A DNA stretch of 64,000 bases from CAVRTJ01 sp964507185. Lineage in GTDB: Bacteria; Acidobacteriota; UBA4820; DSQY01. Each line of letters opens with the position of its first letter. The first letter of the stretch is position 1. Where the stretch lies: assembly GCA_964507185.1 (NCBI GenBank), contig CAZDOY010000008.1, forward strand, positions 1 to 64,000. Direction: 5' to 3'. This document shows, piece by piece, positions 25,723-33,528 of this stretch. The notes under the pieces were generated by a model that searched no databases, had not been told where the DNA came from, and saw only the letters and a program-made list of their open reading frames with translations. A program made the position numbers and the translations under genes.

Positions 25723-26832
25723 ATGGATTCCCCCCTGGCCGAACTCCTCGGGAAGGCGATACACAGCGCGCACCCGATCTTCGCCTCCATCGAACTGACC
25801 TACGCCTGCAACCTCGCCTGCCGTTTCTGCTACAACCCCGTTCAGCGCAAGAATCAGCAGAGGAAGGAGCCTCCGCCAGCACCCGGATCGCCGCCCCTCA
25901 CCTTCGACGAGATCGTCGACGTCCTCGACCAATTGAAGGCCATGGGCGTGCTCTACCTGACGCTCACGGGCGGCGAGGCCATCGTCCACCCACGATTCTG
26001 GGACATAGCCGGCGCCGCGAAGGAGAGATCCTTCGCCATTCGCGTCTTCACGAACGGCGCTTCAATCACGGAAAGCACGGCCGACAGACTTGCGGAGCTG
26101 GCACCCTACTGTATAGAAATCTCGCTCCACGGCGCCGATTCATCCACCGCAGAGGCCCTGACCCAGAGTAAAGGCTCGTTCGAGCGGCAGATGAAGGCGC
26201 TGATCCTGCTCAAGGAGCGGGGCCTCAGGGTCTACCTGAAATGCGTCGTCACCAGGCTTGTGGAGGACCAGCTCGAACAGATCAAGGCCATCGGCGACCG
26301 GTTCGACTTTCCCGTTTTCTTTGACCCTGTGCTCACCATTTCAGATGACGGGGAGGTCTACCCCCTCGAGCTGATGGCCTCTGATGAAGCCATCCGGCTT
26401 CTGTACAGCACGTCGGGACTCAACATCGGAAATTCGCCTTTTGAACGTGAGCCTGGTGAATTCAACTGTACCGTGGGGACAGGCACCATTCACATCACAC
26501 CCCGCGGGGATGTCCAACCGTGCACGCAGTGGAAGGAGTCCATCGGGAACGTGCGCGACCACAGGATCGCCGATATCTGGCAGAACTCCCCTCTCCTCGA
26601 GAAGGTGCGAGAGGTCAACCGCAACCTGCCGGGCGCCATCACGAGGACCGTCGACGATCACGCTTTCTGCTTTTCCTGCCCCGGCCTGTCCCAGCTTCGA
26701 AGTGGCGATCCGATGCGGCCGGATGGCCAGTACCTCCGCATCGCCAGAATTAGGAGGCGGGTAGCCGAGGAGGAACGGACTGCACAGGGAAAGATCCCCG
26801 TGAACTCAGTTACCGGCTTTGCTGATAGTTGA
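25723..26832 (+). CDS. Radical SAM peptide-modifying enzyme with a reduced SPASM-like domain
   Basis: A 369-residue radical SAM protein. The 4Fe-4S/SAM motif CNLACRFC (C29, C33, C36) is preceded by ELTYA, and TGGEA lies near residue 86. The C-terminal part has CX12GX4C (C249-C267) and a CX2C pair (C316, C319), fitting an auxiliary-cluster domain of SPASM/Twitch type, but lacks the last cysteines of a full seven-Cys SPASM. Related enzymes form thioether or C-C links in peptides such as sactipeptides and ranthipeptides. The presumed substrate is the 41-residue peptide at 26888. ATG at 25723 follows AAGGA; an in-frame GTG at 25708 lies inside the PqqD gene. Confidence 0.88.
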   Translation: MDSPLAELLGKAIHSAHPIFASIELTYACNLACRFCYNPVQRKNQQRKEPPPAPGSPPLTFDEIVDVLDQLKAMGVLYLTLTGGEAIVHPRFWDIAGAAKERSFAIRVFTNGASITESTADRLAELAPYCIEISLHGADSSTAEALTQSKGSFERQMKALILLKERGLRVYLKCVVTRLVEDQLEQIKAIGDRFDFPVFFDPVLTISDDGEVYPLELMASDEAIRLLYSTSGLNIGNSPFEREPGEFNCTVGTGTIHITPRGDVQPCTQWKESIGNVRDHRIADIWQNSPLLEKVREVNRNLPGAITRTVDDHAFCFSCPGLSQLRSGDPMRPDGQYLRIARIRRRVAEEERTAQGKIPVNSVTGFADS

Positions 26833-26858
26833 CACCATCCGGGGCCCTAGGCTACACT
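26829..26858 (+). promoter_or_regulatory. Promoter of the precursor peptide gene
   Basis: Perfect TTGACA (26829-26834), 18 bp spacer, TACACT (26853-26858, four of six). The -35 overlaps the stop codon of the radical SAM gene. A start site near 26865 would give a leader of about 20 bases. It lets the peptide be made independently of, and presumably more abundantly than, its enzymes. Confidence 0.6.
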
Positions 26859-26887
26859 TAATCCTTGTTGATGGGTGAGAGGAGTTC

Positions 26888-27013
26888 ATGAAGAAAAAGA
26901 AATATCGGAAGCCCGAGGTTATTTACAAGGAAAAGATCGAAGCCAGGGCTGCGTCCTGTAGCGGAAATAAATCGGGCCCGGGAACATGCACTGTAGGACC
27001 TTATGTAAGCTGA
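26888..27013 (+). CDS. Putative RiPP precursor peptide (41 residues)
   Basis: A small gene with ribosome site GAGAGGAG just before its ATG. The product starts MKKKKYRKPEVIYKEKIEAR (leader-like, very basic, YxxP at 6-9) and continues AASCSGNKSGPGTCTVGPYVS (core-like: Gly/Ser/Thr-rich, Cys24 and Cys34, C-terminal Ser41). Leader plus short Cys-containing core next to PqqD and radical SAM genes is the expected form of a ribosomally made, modified peptide. The YxxP motif is the one bound by recognition domains in lasso peptides. A thioether from one or both Cys and phosphorylation of Ser41 are possible; both are inference. I do not recognise the peptide as a named family. Confidence 0.75.
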   Translation: MKKKKYRKPEVIYKEKIEARAASCSGNKSGPGTCTVGPYVS

Positions 27014-27124
27014 TCCCTCCGCCATTTCCCCTGCTAGCCGCCAAAAGCAAAATGCTTTCTCTGACCATTCCTCTCATTCTCATGGTATTGTTTTTCATTG
27101 TTTATCCATACTATCATTGAAGCC
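27014..27124. other. Gap between the precursor and the C25 protease gene
   Basis: An AT-rich 111 bp. A weak hairpin AAAGCA / TGCTTT (27046-27060) follows the precursor. A 22-codon frame at 27052-27120 (MLSLTIPLILMVLFF onward) is strongly hydrophobic but has no ribosome site. TACTAT at 27109-27114 could be a -10 box for the protease gene. Confidence 0.35.
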
Positions 27125-30100
27125 ATGAAGCGCAGTCTCCTAGCTTATTGCACCATCGTTATTGTGTCTGTTCTGAGTGTGACGTGTCTCTCCGCGCCGC
27201 GCGCATACACGGTAGCCAGGACGGTAAACGGATTTATCGTGCACTGGCATCCCACGGATGGCCAGATAGCCGCCTGGACCTCCCCGCAAGCAGAGGGAAA
27301 TCGCACCCGACCGCCCGTGGTTTCTCTCAAGGTGGCGCTTCCTCCCGGGGCGGGACAGCCTACGGTTCGGGTTGTCGCCGACAGCTGGACGCCGACTATC
27401 GCCGGCACTCTCCCGTGCCGGACCGGGTCCCCGGTGGTCCTCGGCACGCGCGGCAGGTGGCGGGCGACGAATTTCCAGGAGATCCTCATCTATCCGCTCA
27501 AGGCCGGCGATACGGGTGGCACGGCCTCTCTGTTGACGAGCCTCACCGTCCGGGTCGAAGTCCCCGGCGTGGGCAAGGTTCGAAAGACGGGCGAGGCGGG
27601 CGGATGCACCCTTCCCGCCGGTGTGGACCTTTTTCTCAATCCCGAAGACGCGGGAACCGACGCGGCATCGCCCGTTCGTCCCACTTTCGTCCCTGCGGTC
27701 CAGCTGAATCCAGTCGTCACCTACGCGGCGGCGGCCCCCAAGCTCCGGATCGAGGTCTCGAAGGACGGCCTCTACCGCCTTGACTACGCATACCTTATCG
27801 GTCACGACTTCCCCATCGACGGAACCGATCCCGCCAACCTCCACCTGATGTGCCGGGGCGTCGAGATTCCCATCGTCATCGAGGGGCCGCAGACGGGGTC
27901 CTTCGGCGCCGGAAACGACATCGTCTTCTACGGCCAGAAGATGGACGTGAAAGACCGCCCTGTCTGGAACGGCGGAGATTTTACCAACACCAACGTGTAC
28001 TGGCTCTTTGCCGATTCGACACCCGGCCTTCGCATGGGAACCGTAAATGCTACCCCGGACGGCGGTTTTCCCGTGGCACAAAATTTCATTTGCATGGTCC
28101 ATTTTGAAACGAATAATTTCTTTTATTGTATCTACCATATCCGTCCCAACGGCGATCTATGGTATTGGGGCCCCGTTTTGACCGCGGCTTCTTCCGGTAG
28201 CTACAGCCTCTCTCTCCCCCATTCCGCCGCCGGGACGAACATACAAGTCGAAGCCCTGGTGGCCAGTCTAAATGGAGGCACCCACACGGTTGAGGCCACG
28301 CTGAACGGCGCATCTCCGTCTTCCGGTCCCGATCCCGCCACGTGGACGGGCAAGGCCCTCGCCACATTCGACTGGACCTTCGACGGCCCGCCTTCACCTG
28401 CCGGAAACGCGCTCTCACTAACCATACCGGCATCGGGAGATTACCAGATTCCGGACTACTTCAACGTGACCTACACCCGGACCTTCGACGCCGATTCGGG
28501 ATCGCTCCTTTTTACCGCCCCGAATCAGAATGCCCAGTATTCAAGCGCCGGCTACGCCTCGGCCCCTCACATCCTGGACCTGTCCAAGAGCGATGCCGGG
28601 ACGGGACTAACAATCCCCACGTTGTTAATTGGAGCGGACTTCTCGGACGGGGTGGCCACGTTCCAGATGGCCGCCGATCCGTCAGTAGCGGCGCGCTGCG
28701 TCTTTCTTTCGAGCGCCCTGCTCACACCGGACAACGCGCAGACGGTCACGCCCCCGGACCTGTCGGACCCTTCGCTGGGAGCCGATTTGCTCATCATCAC
28801 CCACCCGGATTTTCACCCGGCGGGAAGCGACGCCGTCTGGCAGGCCTATCTCGCCAGGCGCTCATCCGAAATGTCCGTGAAGGTCGTGGACATCCAGGAT
28901 ATCTACGACAATTATTCCTACGGCATCTTCGACCCCACAGCCATCCGGTCCTTCCTGTCGGCCGCCGCCGCGAACTGGGATCCCGTCCCCAAATACGTCT
29001 TGCTCATAGGGGACGCCTCGTACGACTACAAGAACTATATGCAGGATTCAACGTTCAAGGACTGGGTGCCCACGATGATGTTCGAAGACACGACGGACAG
29101 CACCTACATGGGCCGCTATCCGTCGGACGCGTGGTTCGCAGACGTCAACGGCGACGGGTACCCGGACATGGCGGTGGGGCGGCTCCCCGTGCGGTCCTAC
29201 GACGAACTGGCCGGTGTCCTGACCAAGATCATGGATTACGAGGACCAATCGTTAAGTGGAAACTGGTACAAGACGGGGCTATTCGTGGCGGACACTTACA
29301 CGAGTGCGTGGGAGCAGGTTTTCGAGACCTATAACGACTACCTGCGCGCCACCTACACGCTTCCACCGTGGCAGGACCTTCACGTCTACTTCCACGATCC
29401 ACCTTATAACGGAACGGACGCCGACGCCTGTGCATCTGACATCAGGGCGGATTGGAACCAGGCCGTCCTTGTCCACTACGACGGGCACAGCGGTGTTTCC
29501 TTCTGGGGAAACCACTATGCGATTTTCACGTCCTTTCCATCCCGAAACTGCGCGTCGGGGACATGCGAGGACTCCGACACAGACCTGCTGCCGACCGTCA
29601 CGGCCTCGTCCGTCCCGCTCCCGTTCGTCGTCAACAGCAGCTGTTACAATTCGGCATTCGACGAAGTCGGGGATCCCGCGCTCATGGAAGACCTGATCAA
29701 CCGCCCCGACAGGGGCTCAGTAGGTTCGTGCGGTTTTTCAACGATCGCCTACCCCGACGAAGAAGAGACATTCAACGACGCCGTCTTCGGTCAGGCGTTC
29801 GGCTTTGAAAAAATCCGGAGACTGGGCGACCTGGTCGAGGCCGGCCGCTTCGCGTCCCCCTCGACCACTCCCAGGATCGTAGACGGGAACATACTGCTGG
29901 GCGATCCCTCGATGCGCCTGCGAATGCCCGCGCCCCAGGCGCCTCTCTCGCCCCGGGCCCAGGCGGGGAACTCGGCCGTCGGCCTCTTCTGGTCTCCGTC
30001 GCCGGACCTGGTTTCCCAGTATGCCGTTTATCGCTCCGACGACGGCGGCGGGACCTGGACGTCCATCGCCACGGTTCCCGGTTCGGCGGACACCTACGAA

Positions 30101-30748
30101 GACGCGGGGCTCCAGAACGGCACAACTTACGACTACGTCGTGACGAGCATAGACGGGGAGGGCTTCGAGGGCGCCCCCGGTCCCGTCGTCTCGGCGACCC
30201 CCACCGACCTTCCCTGCACGCTGTCCTGCACGGCCCAGGCGCCGCACGCGGCCGTCACCGGGAACACCGTGACATTCACCGCCTCCGCCGTCACCCGGAA
30301 CTGCACCGGAGAGCCCACGTACGAATGGGACTTCGGTGACGGCTCTCCCCTGTCCGGTGGCGTCTCGACAACCCACGTCTACTCGGCGGCAGGAACTTAC
30401 AGCTGGTCCATGGCCGCCACTCTGCCCGGCGCCACGTGCTCCAAAGGCGGGACGATCACGATAGGCGCTCCTCCCACGGTGCAGATCGTCAAGAAGCGCG
30501 GGAACCCATTCCGCATCATCCTCAAGGGAAGCGGATTCAGCCAGGATGCGTCCGTCTCCGTAGGAGGCGCTCCGTGGCCGAATGTGAAGGTCAAGAGCCC
30601 GGGCAAGCTGGTCCTCAAGAAAGGCGCTTCGCTCAAGGCCGCTTTTCCGCACGACACGGACGTCTCTATCAGGATCGTCAACGATGACGGGGGATCCGTC
30701 ACCGTGAGCTACAACCGAACAACCAGGATTTGGCGCGTTCTTCCTTAG
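27125..30748 (+). CDS. Secreted C25 (gingipain-type) cysteine protease with Fn3, PKD and IPT-like domains
   Basis: A 1207-residue exported protein. Signal peptide MKRSLLAYCTIVIVSVLSV. The centre matches peptidase C25: YVLLIGDASYDYKNY, then DWVPTMMFED, MAVGRLPV, and the catalytic pair His788 (HYDGHSG) and Cys840 (NSSCYNSAF). C25 enzymes include the Arg- and Lys-specific gingipains. Residues about 935-1030 are a fibronectin type III domain, about 1035-1115 a PKD domain (WDFGDG), and the last 92 an IPT-like domain shared with the protein at 6386-8101. ATG at 27125 gives the signal peptide; an upstream TTG at 27098 would spoil it. It follows the peptide locus and precedes a sigma-factor gene; a link to either is unproven. 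Confidence 0.88.
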   Translation: MKRSLLAYCTIVIVSVLSVTCLSAPRAYTVARTVNGFIVHWHPTDGQIAAWTSPQAEGNRTRPPVVSLKVALPPGAGQPTVRVVADSWTPTIAGTLPCRTGSPVVLGTRGRWRATNFQEILIYPLKAGDTGGTASLLTSLTVRVEVPGVGKVRKTGEAGGCTLPAGVDLFLNPEDAGTDAASPVRPTFVPAVQLNPVVTYAAAAPKLRIEVSKDGLYRLDYAYLIGHDFPIDGTDPANLHLMCRGVEIPIVIEGPQTGSFGAGNDIVFYGQKMDVKDRPVWNGGDFTNTNVYWLFADSTPGLRMGTVNATPDGGFPVAQNFICMVHFETNNFFYCIYHIRPNGDLWYWGPVLTAASSGSYSLSLPHSAAGTNIQVEALVASLNGGTHTVEATLNGASPSSGPDPATWTGKALATFDWTFDGPPSPAGNALSLTIPASGDYQIPDYFNVTYTRTFDADSGSLLFTAPNQNAQYSSAGYASAPHILDLSKSDAGTGLTIPTLLIGADFSDGVATFQMAADPSVAARCVFLSSALLTPDNAQTVTPPDLSDPSLGADLLIITHPDFHPAGSDAVWQAYLARRSSEMSVKVVDIQDIYDNYSYGIFDPTAIRSFLSAAAANWDPVPKYVLLIGDASYDYKNYMQDSTFKDWVPTMMFEDTTDSTYMGRYPSDAWFADVNGDGYPDMAVGRLPVRSYDELAGVLTKIMDYEDQSLSGNWYKTGLFVADTYTSAWEQVFETYNDYLRATYTLPPWQDLHVYFHDPPYNGTDADACASDIRADWNQAVLVHYDGHSGVSFWGNHYAIFTSFPSRNCASGTCEDSDTDLLPTVTASSVPLPFVVNSSCYNSAFDEVGDPALMEDLINRPDRGSVGSCGFSTIAYPDEEETFNDAVFGQAFGFEKIRRLGDLVEAGRFASPSTTPRIVDGNILLGDPSMRLRMPAPQAPLSPRAQAGNSAVGLFWSPSPDLVSQYAVYRSDDGGGTWTSIATVPGSADTYEDAGLQNGTTYDYVVTSIDGEGFEGAPGPVVSATPTDLPCTLSCTAQAPHAAVTGNTVTFTASAVTRNCTGEPTYEWDFGDGSPLSGGVSTTHVYSAAGTYSWSMAATLPGATCSKGGTITIGAPPTVQIVKKRGNPFRIILKGSGFSQDASVSVGGAPWPNVKVKSPGKLVLKKGASLKAAFPHDTDVSIRIVNDDGGSVTVSYNRTTRIWRVLP

Positions 30749-30844
30749 GGTGTAGCAATCGCCCGGCGGGATTTTGCGAGGGAGCGGCGGGAACCTGACG
30801 GACGCTTGTGTTTTCACGGCGGATAGTAGGCCGGGGGAGAGACC

Positions 30845-31387
30845 TTGACCCCTGAAGAAAAGTCCCAGGACGCATCAATCGCCGAGTATCTGGGCTCCGC
30901 CCGGAAGGGCGATCAGGCGGCTTTCAGGCACATACTCGACGCCTGCTATCCGGCCGTTTTCCGGCTCGTCTTTCAGATCGTCCCGTGCTTTCAGGACGTA
31001 GAAGACATTCTCCAGGACACCTTCTTCAGATTTTACAGGGCGCTGCCTAGACTGCGCCTGGGAGAAGATCCCCTGCCCTTTCTCAAGACCATCGCCGTAA
31101 GAAGGGCCTACACGTTCATCCGACGAAGCAGGCGGGACCACGTTTCCCTCGAGGATCTCCCGAGCGAACTCCCGGATCTCGACCTTCTTGGTTCGCCCGT
31201 CAGTCTCGAGAAGGTGTATTCGTGGGTCAAGGTCCTGCCTCCCCGCCGGCGCGTTGTCTTCATCCTCAGAGAGATTCTCGGGCACGACGACACCGAAATC
31301 GCCGGGCTGCTCTGCATCAGCGAAACCACGGTCAGGCGGCACGCATCTCTGGCTAAGAAGGCGTTCATTTCCTACCTGGGCACCTGA
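30845..31387 (+). CDS. ECF-type RNA polymerase sigma factor
   Basis: A 180-residue sigma-70 family protein with only regions 2 and 4. Region 2 includes FQDVEDILQDTFFRFYRAL (core binding and -10 recognition). Region 4 is VLPPRRRVVFILREILGHDDTEIAGLLCISETTVRRHASLAKK, a helix-turn-helix for the -35 element. No anti-sigma factor gene adjoins it. The start is TTG with GGGGGAGAG upstream. It sits 97 bp after the protease gene in the same direction and may read through from it. Its regulon cannot be inferred. Confidence 0.88.
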   Translation: MTPEEKSQDASIAEYLGSARKGDQAAFRHILDACYPAVFRLVFQIVPCFQDVEDILQDTFFRFYRALPRLRLGEDPLPFLKTIAVRRAYTFIRRSRRDHVSLEDLPSELPDLDLLGSPVSLEKVYSWVKVLPPRRRVVFILREILGHDDTEIAGLLCISETTVRRHASLAKKAFISYLGT

Positions 31388-31431
31388 CGCCCTGCCCCGA
31401 CGGTTGAGGGTGCAGAGCAAAGGCGGGGGCG

Positions 31432-32640
31432 CTAAACGGGGCACTCCTGACGTGCGGCGGCGAGATCCCCGCGTTTCAGGATACCTTCCTCCTCTCCGCA
31501 CACGACGTTTCCGCCTGCCTGTTTGGCCCTGTAGAGGGCGGCGTCCGCCCGTTCGATGAGGGCGGTGTGAGTCTCGTCCTCCGGGTGCATCGACGCCACC
31601 CCGAGGGAAAATGTAATGTTGGGCGAGGATTCGGGAATCAGGCCGCGCAGCCAGTCGCCCATCATCCCCTGGAGGCGGAGCAGGGTCCGGCAGGCGTCGC
31701 ATGCCTTTGTTTCCAGCAAAAGCAGGACGAATTCGTCGCCGCCGTAGCGCGCCAGCACGTCGCTCCGCCTGAGGTTGCGGTTGAGGAAGTCGCCGACGGC
31801 CACCAGGAGGCCGTCCCCCTTCAGATGACCGAAGCTGTCGTTGAAGAGCTTGAAATTGTCGATGTCCATCATGACCACGGACAGGGGAGTACGCTGCCGT
31901 TTGCTGTAAGCCATTTCCAACCGAAGGACGTCCTGGAAGTAGCCCCTGTTATAGACGCCGGTCAACGAATCCCGAATGGAGTTCTCGCGCAGGTGTCTCG
32001 CGTTTCTCACGACCGTGATCGCGATGGCCGAGGCGGCCCCGAGAATGATGAGCCGGCCTATCTGGCTCGTCCACGCGAAACTGCCGTAGCCCGGGTCCGG
32101 CTTCACGGCGGGCAGGCCGAAAAAGAGGTAGCCCGCGGCGATCAGGAGGAGGTATTCCACGACCACCAGGGAGGCCCCGTAGATGGCCAGCTTTTCGTCG
32201 TACCTGCTCGCTATCAGGGCGAGGGCCAGGAAGTAAATCAGGAATGTGACCTGGCTGTTCGTGGCCATGAGCACGTCTCCCTGAAGCATGTAGTTCAGCA
32301 GGAGAACAGTTACGGTCGTCACGTCCAGGGTCACCGAAGCGTACCGAATGACCGGCAGGAGCCTGGGGAACTTCAGGAGAAAGAGGAAGACGAGAGACAC
32401 CGTCACGATCAGTGCGACCGCCAGCAGACCCGCCACGTGCGGATTCTGAGGGCCGTACACCAAAATGTTCGCGAGGGGGATGGAAGAGAGTATCGAAACG
32501 ATCAGCAAGCGCCATATGTTGATCCTGGCCTCGATTCTCTGATCTTCCAGCACGAAACGATCGCCCAGATCCAGGAGAATCTCAATCCAGGGGTAGGGCC
32601 TCGGGAGAGGTTCCCATCGATCGCTTTCCCTGTCCGCCAT
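31432..32640 (-). CDS. Membrane-bound diguanylate cyclase
   Basis: A 402-residue protein. Six hydrophobic segments (about residues 40-210) form a membrane sensor domain of unknown ligand. The GGDEF domain is intact: GGDEF in RYGGDEFVLLL, and an inhibitory-site RxxD (RRSD) just upstream, implying feedback control by cyclic di-GMP. It should make cyclic di-GMP from two GTP at the inner membrane. ATG at 32640. It diverges from the chemosensory operon and converges with the sigma-factor gene. Confidence 0.9.
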   Translation of the reverse strand: MADRESDRWEPLPRPYPWIEILLDLGDRFVLEDQRIEARINIWRLLIVSILSSIPLANILVYGPQNPHVAGLLAVALIVTVSLVFLFLLKFPRLLPVIRYASVTLDVTTVTVLLLNYMLQGDVLMATNSQVTFLIYFLALALIASRYDEKLAIYGASLVVVEYLLLIAAGYLFFGLPAVKPDPGYGSFAWTSQIGRLIILGAASAIAITVVRNARHLRENSIRDSLTGVYNRGYFQDVLRLEMAYSKRQRTPLSVVMMDIDNFKLFNDSFGHLKGDGLLVAVGDFLNRNLRRSDVLARYGGDEFVLLLLETKACDACRTLLRLQGMMGDWLRGLIPESSPNITFSLGVASMHPEDETHTALIERADAALYRAKQAGGNVVCGEEEGILKRGDLAAARQECPV

Positions 32641-32750
32641 GGCTCCCGTTCCTCCGATATGGCTAGATAACACCCGCGCCGTACCGCGGATTCCAACCGC
32701 CTGGCCGATTCTCTGCGAGGGTCGGCCTGTCCGTATCGAATCGAGCGTGA

Positions 32751-32779
32751 TTGCAGAGCGTAGGGCGCTCCCGTATAAT
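32751..32779 (+). promoter_or_regulatory. Promoter of the chemosensory operon
   Basis: TTGCAG (32751-32756), 17 bp spacer, perfect TATAAT (32774-32779), 23 bp before the cheW start. One of the clearest housekeeping-type promoters in the window. Confidence 0.7.
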
Positions 32780-32801
32780 TGATAGGTCAACGGAGGCGTC
32801 A

Positions 32802-33515
32802 GTGGATCTTGCCAAAATTCGTAAGAAAGCGCGGCAGGCGGCCACTTCCGAGCAGCCCCGCCCCAAGAAGAAAAGGACGGGCGCACCAAAGGCGCCATCC
32901 AGGAAACAGACTGAGAAGGCTGTGAAATCCCGTCGCAAGAGCTCGTCCGATTCCCCCGGGGGAGAAAAGGAACTCCCGCTCAGCGCGGCTGCAGGCCTGC
33001 CCGGCGCCGAGTCACGGGACATCCTGAGTGAGGGACTTCCGGAGGAACGAGGACCGACAGGGGTGCAGGCCGATGCGCAAACCCGGGATTCCGGCGAGAG
33101 GCTGCTCATCTTCAGCCTTGGCAAGGAAAAGTACGCCATTCCGATACACGAGATCGCACTGATCATCGAGGAGCCGCTCATCACTCCTGTGCCGAACGCC
33201 CCGGCCTACCTCCGGGGCATCATATCCCTGCGCGGCAAGGTCGTGAGCGTGCTGGACGTGGCCGCGCGGCTGCAAACCAGCCGGAACTCCTCGGCGGATG
33301 GACGGAAGATCATCGTGCTGGACATGGGCGCGGACCACTTCGGGCTGCTGGTCGACGCCATCGACCAGCTCGTAGCCGTTGACCTGCAGTCTCTCGAAGC
33401 GCCGCCCGAGGGCTTCAAGCCCGTGGCGCAGGACTTCGTTGCCGGTGTTTTTCACCACACGGGACAGGCTATAGCTTTTCTCAACCTGCCCCTTTTCCTC
33501 GACATCCAGCTTTGA
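32802..33515 (+). CDS. cheW: CheW-like adaptor with a long basic N-terminal extension
   Basis: A 237-residue protein. Residues about 95-237 are a CheW domain (ERLLIFSLGKEKYAIPIHEI, then LRGIISLRGKVVSVLDV), the adaptor that couples chemoreceptors to CheA. The first 90 residues are Lys/Arg/Pro-rich and appear disordered, which is unusual since CheW is normally about 160 residues. The GTG at 32802 is chosen for its GGAGG site and the promoter upstream. It is the first gene of an operon with cheR, cheB and cheY homologues but no CheA. Confidence 0.88.
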   Translation: MDLAKIRKKARQAATSEQPRPKKKRTGAPKAPSRKQTEKAVKSRRKSSSDSPGGEKELPLSAAAGLPGAESRDILSEGLPEERGPTGVQADAQTRDSGERLLIFSLGKEKYAIPIHEIALIIEEPLITPVPNAPAYLRGIISLRGKVVSVLDVAARLQTSRNSSADGRKIIVLDMGADHFGLLVDAIDQLVAVDLQSLEAPPEGFKPVAQDFVAGVFHHTGQAIAFLNLPLFLDIQL

Positions 33516-33528
33516 CCCCGGGGGGCTC

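Noticed and set aside
25627..25989. Minus-strand frame opposite the PqqD and radical SAM genes
   Set aside because: Both plus-strand genes are supported by motifs and coupling; the minus frame has no family resemblance.
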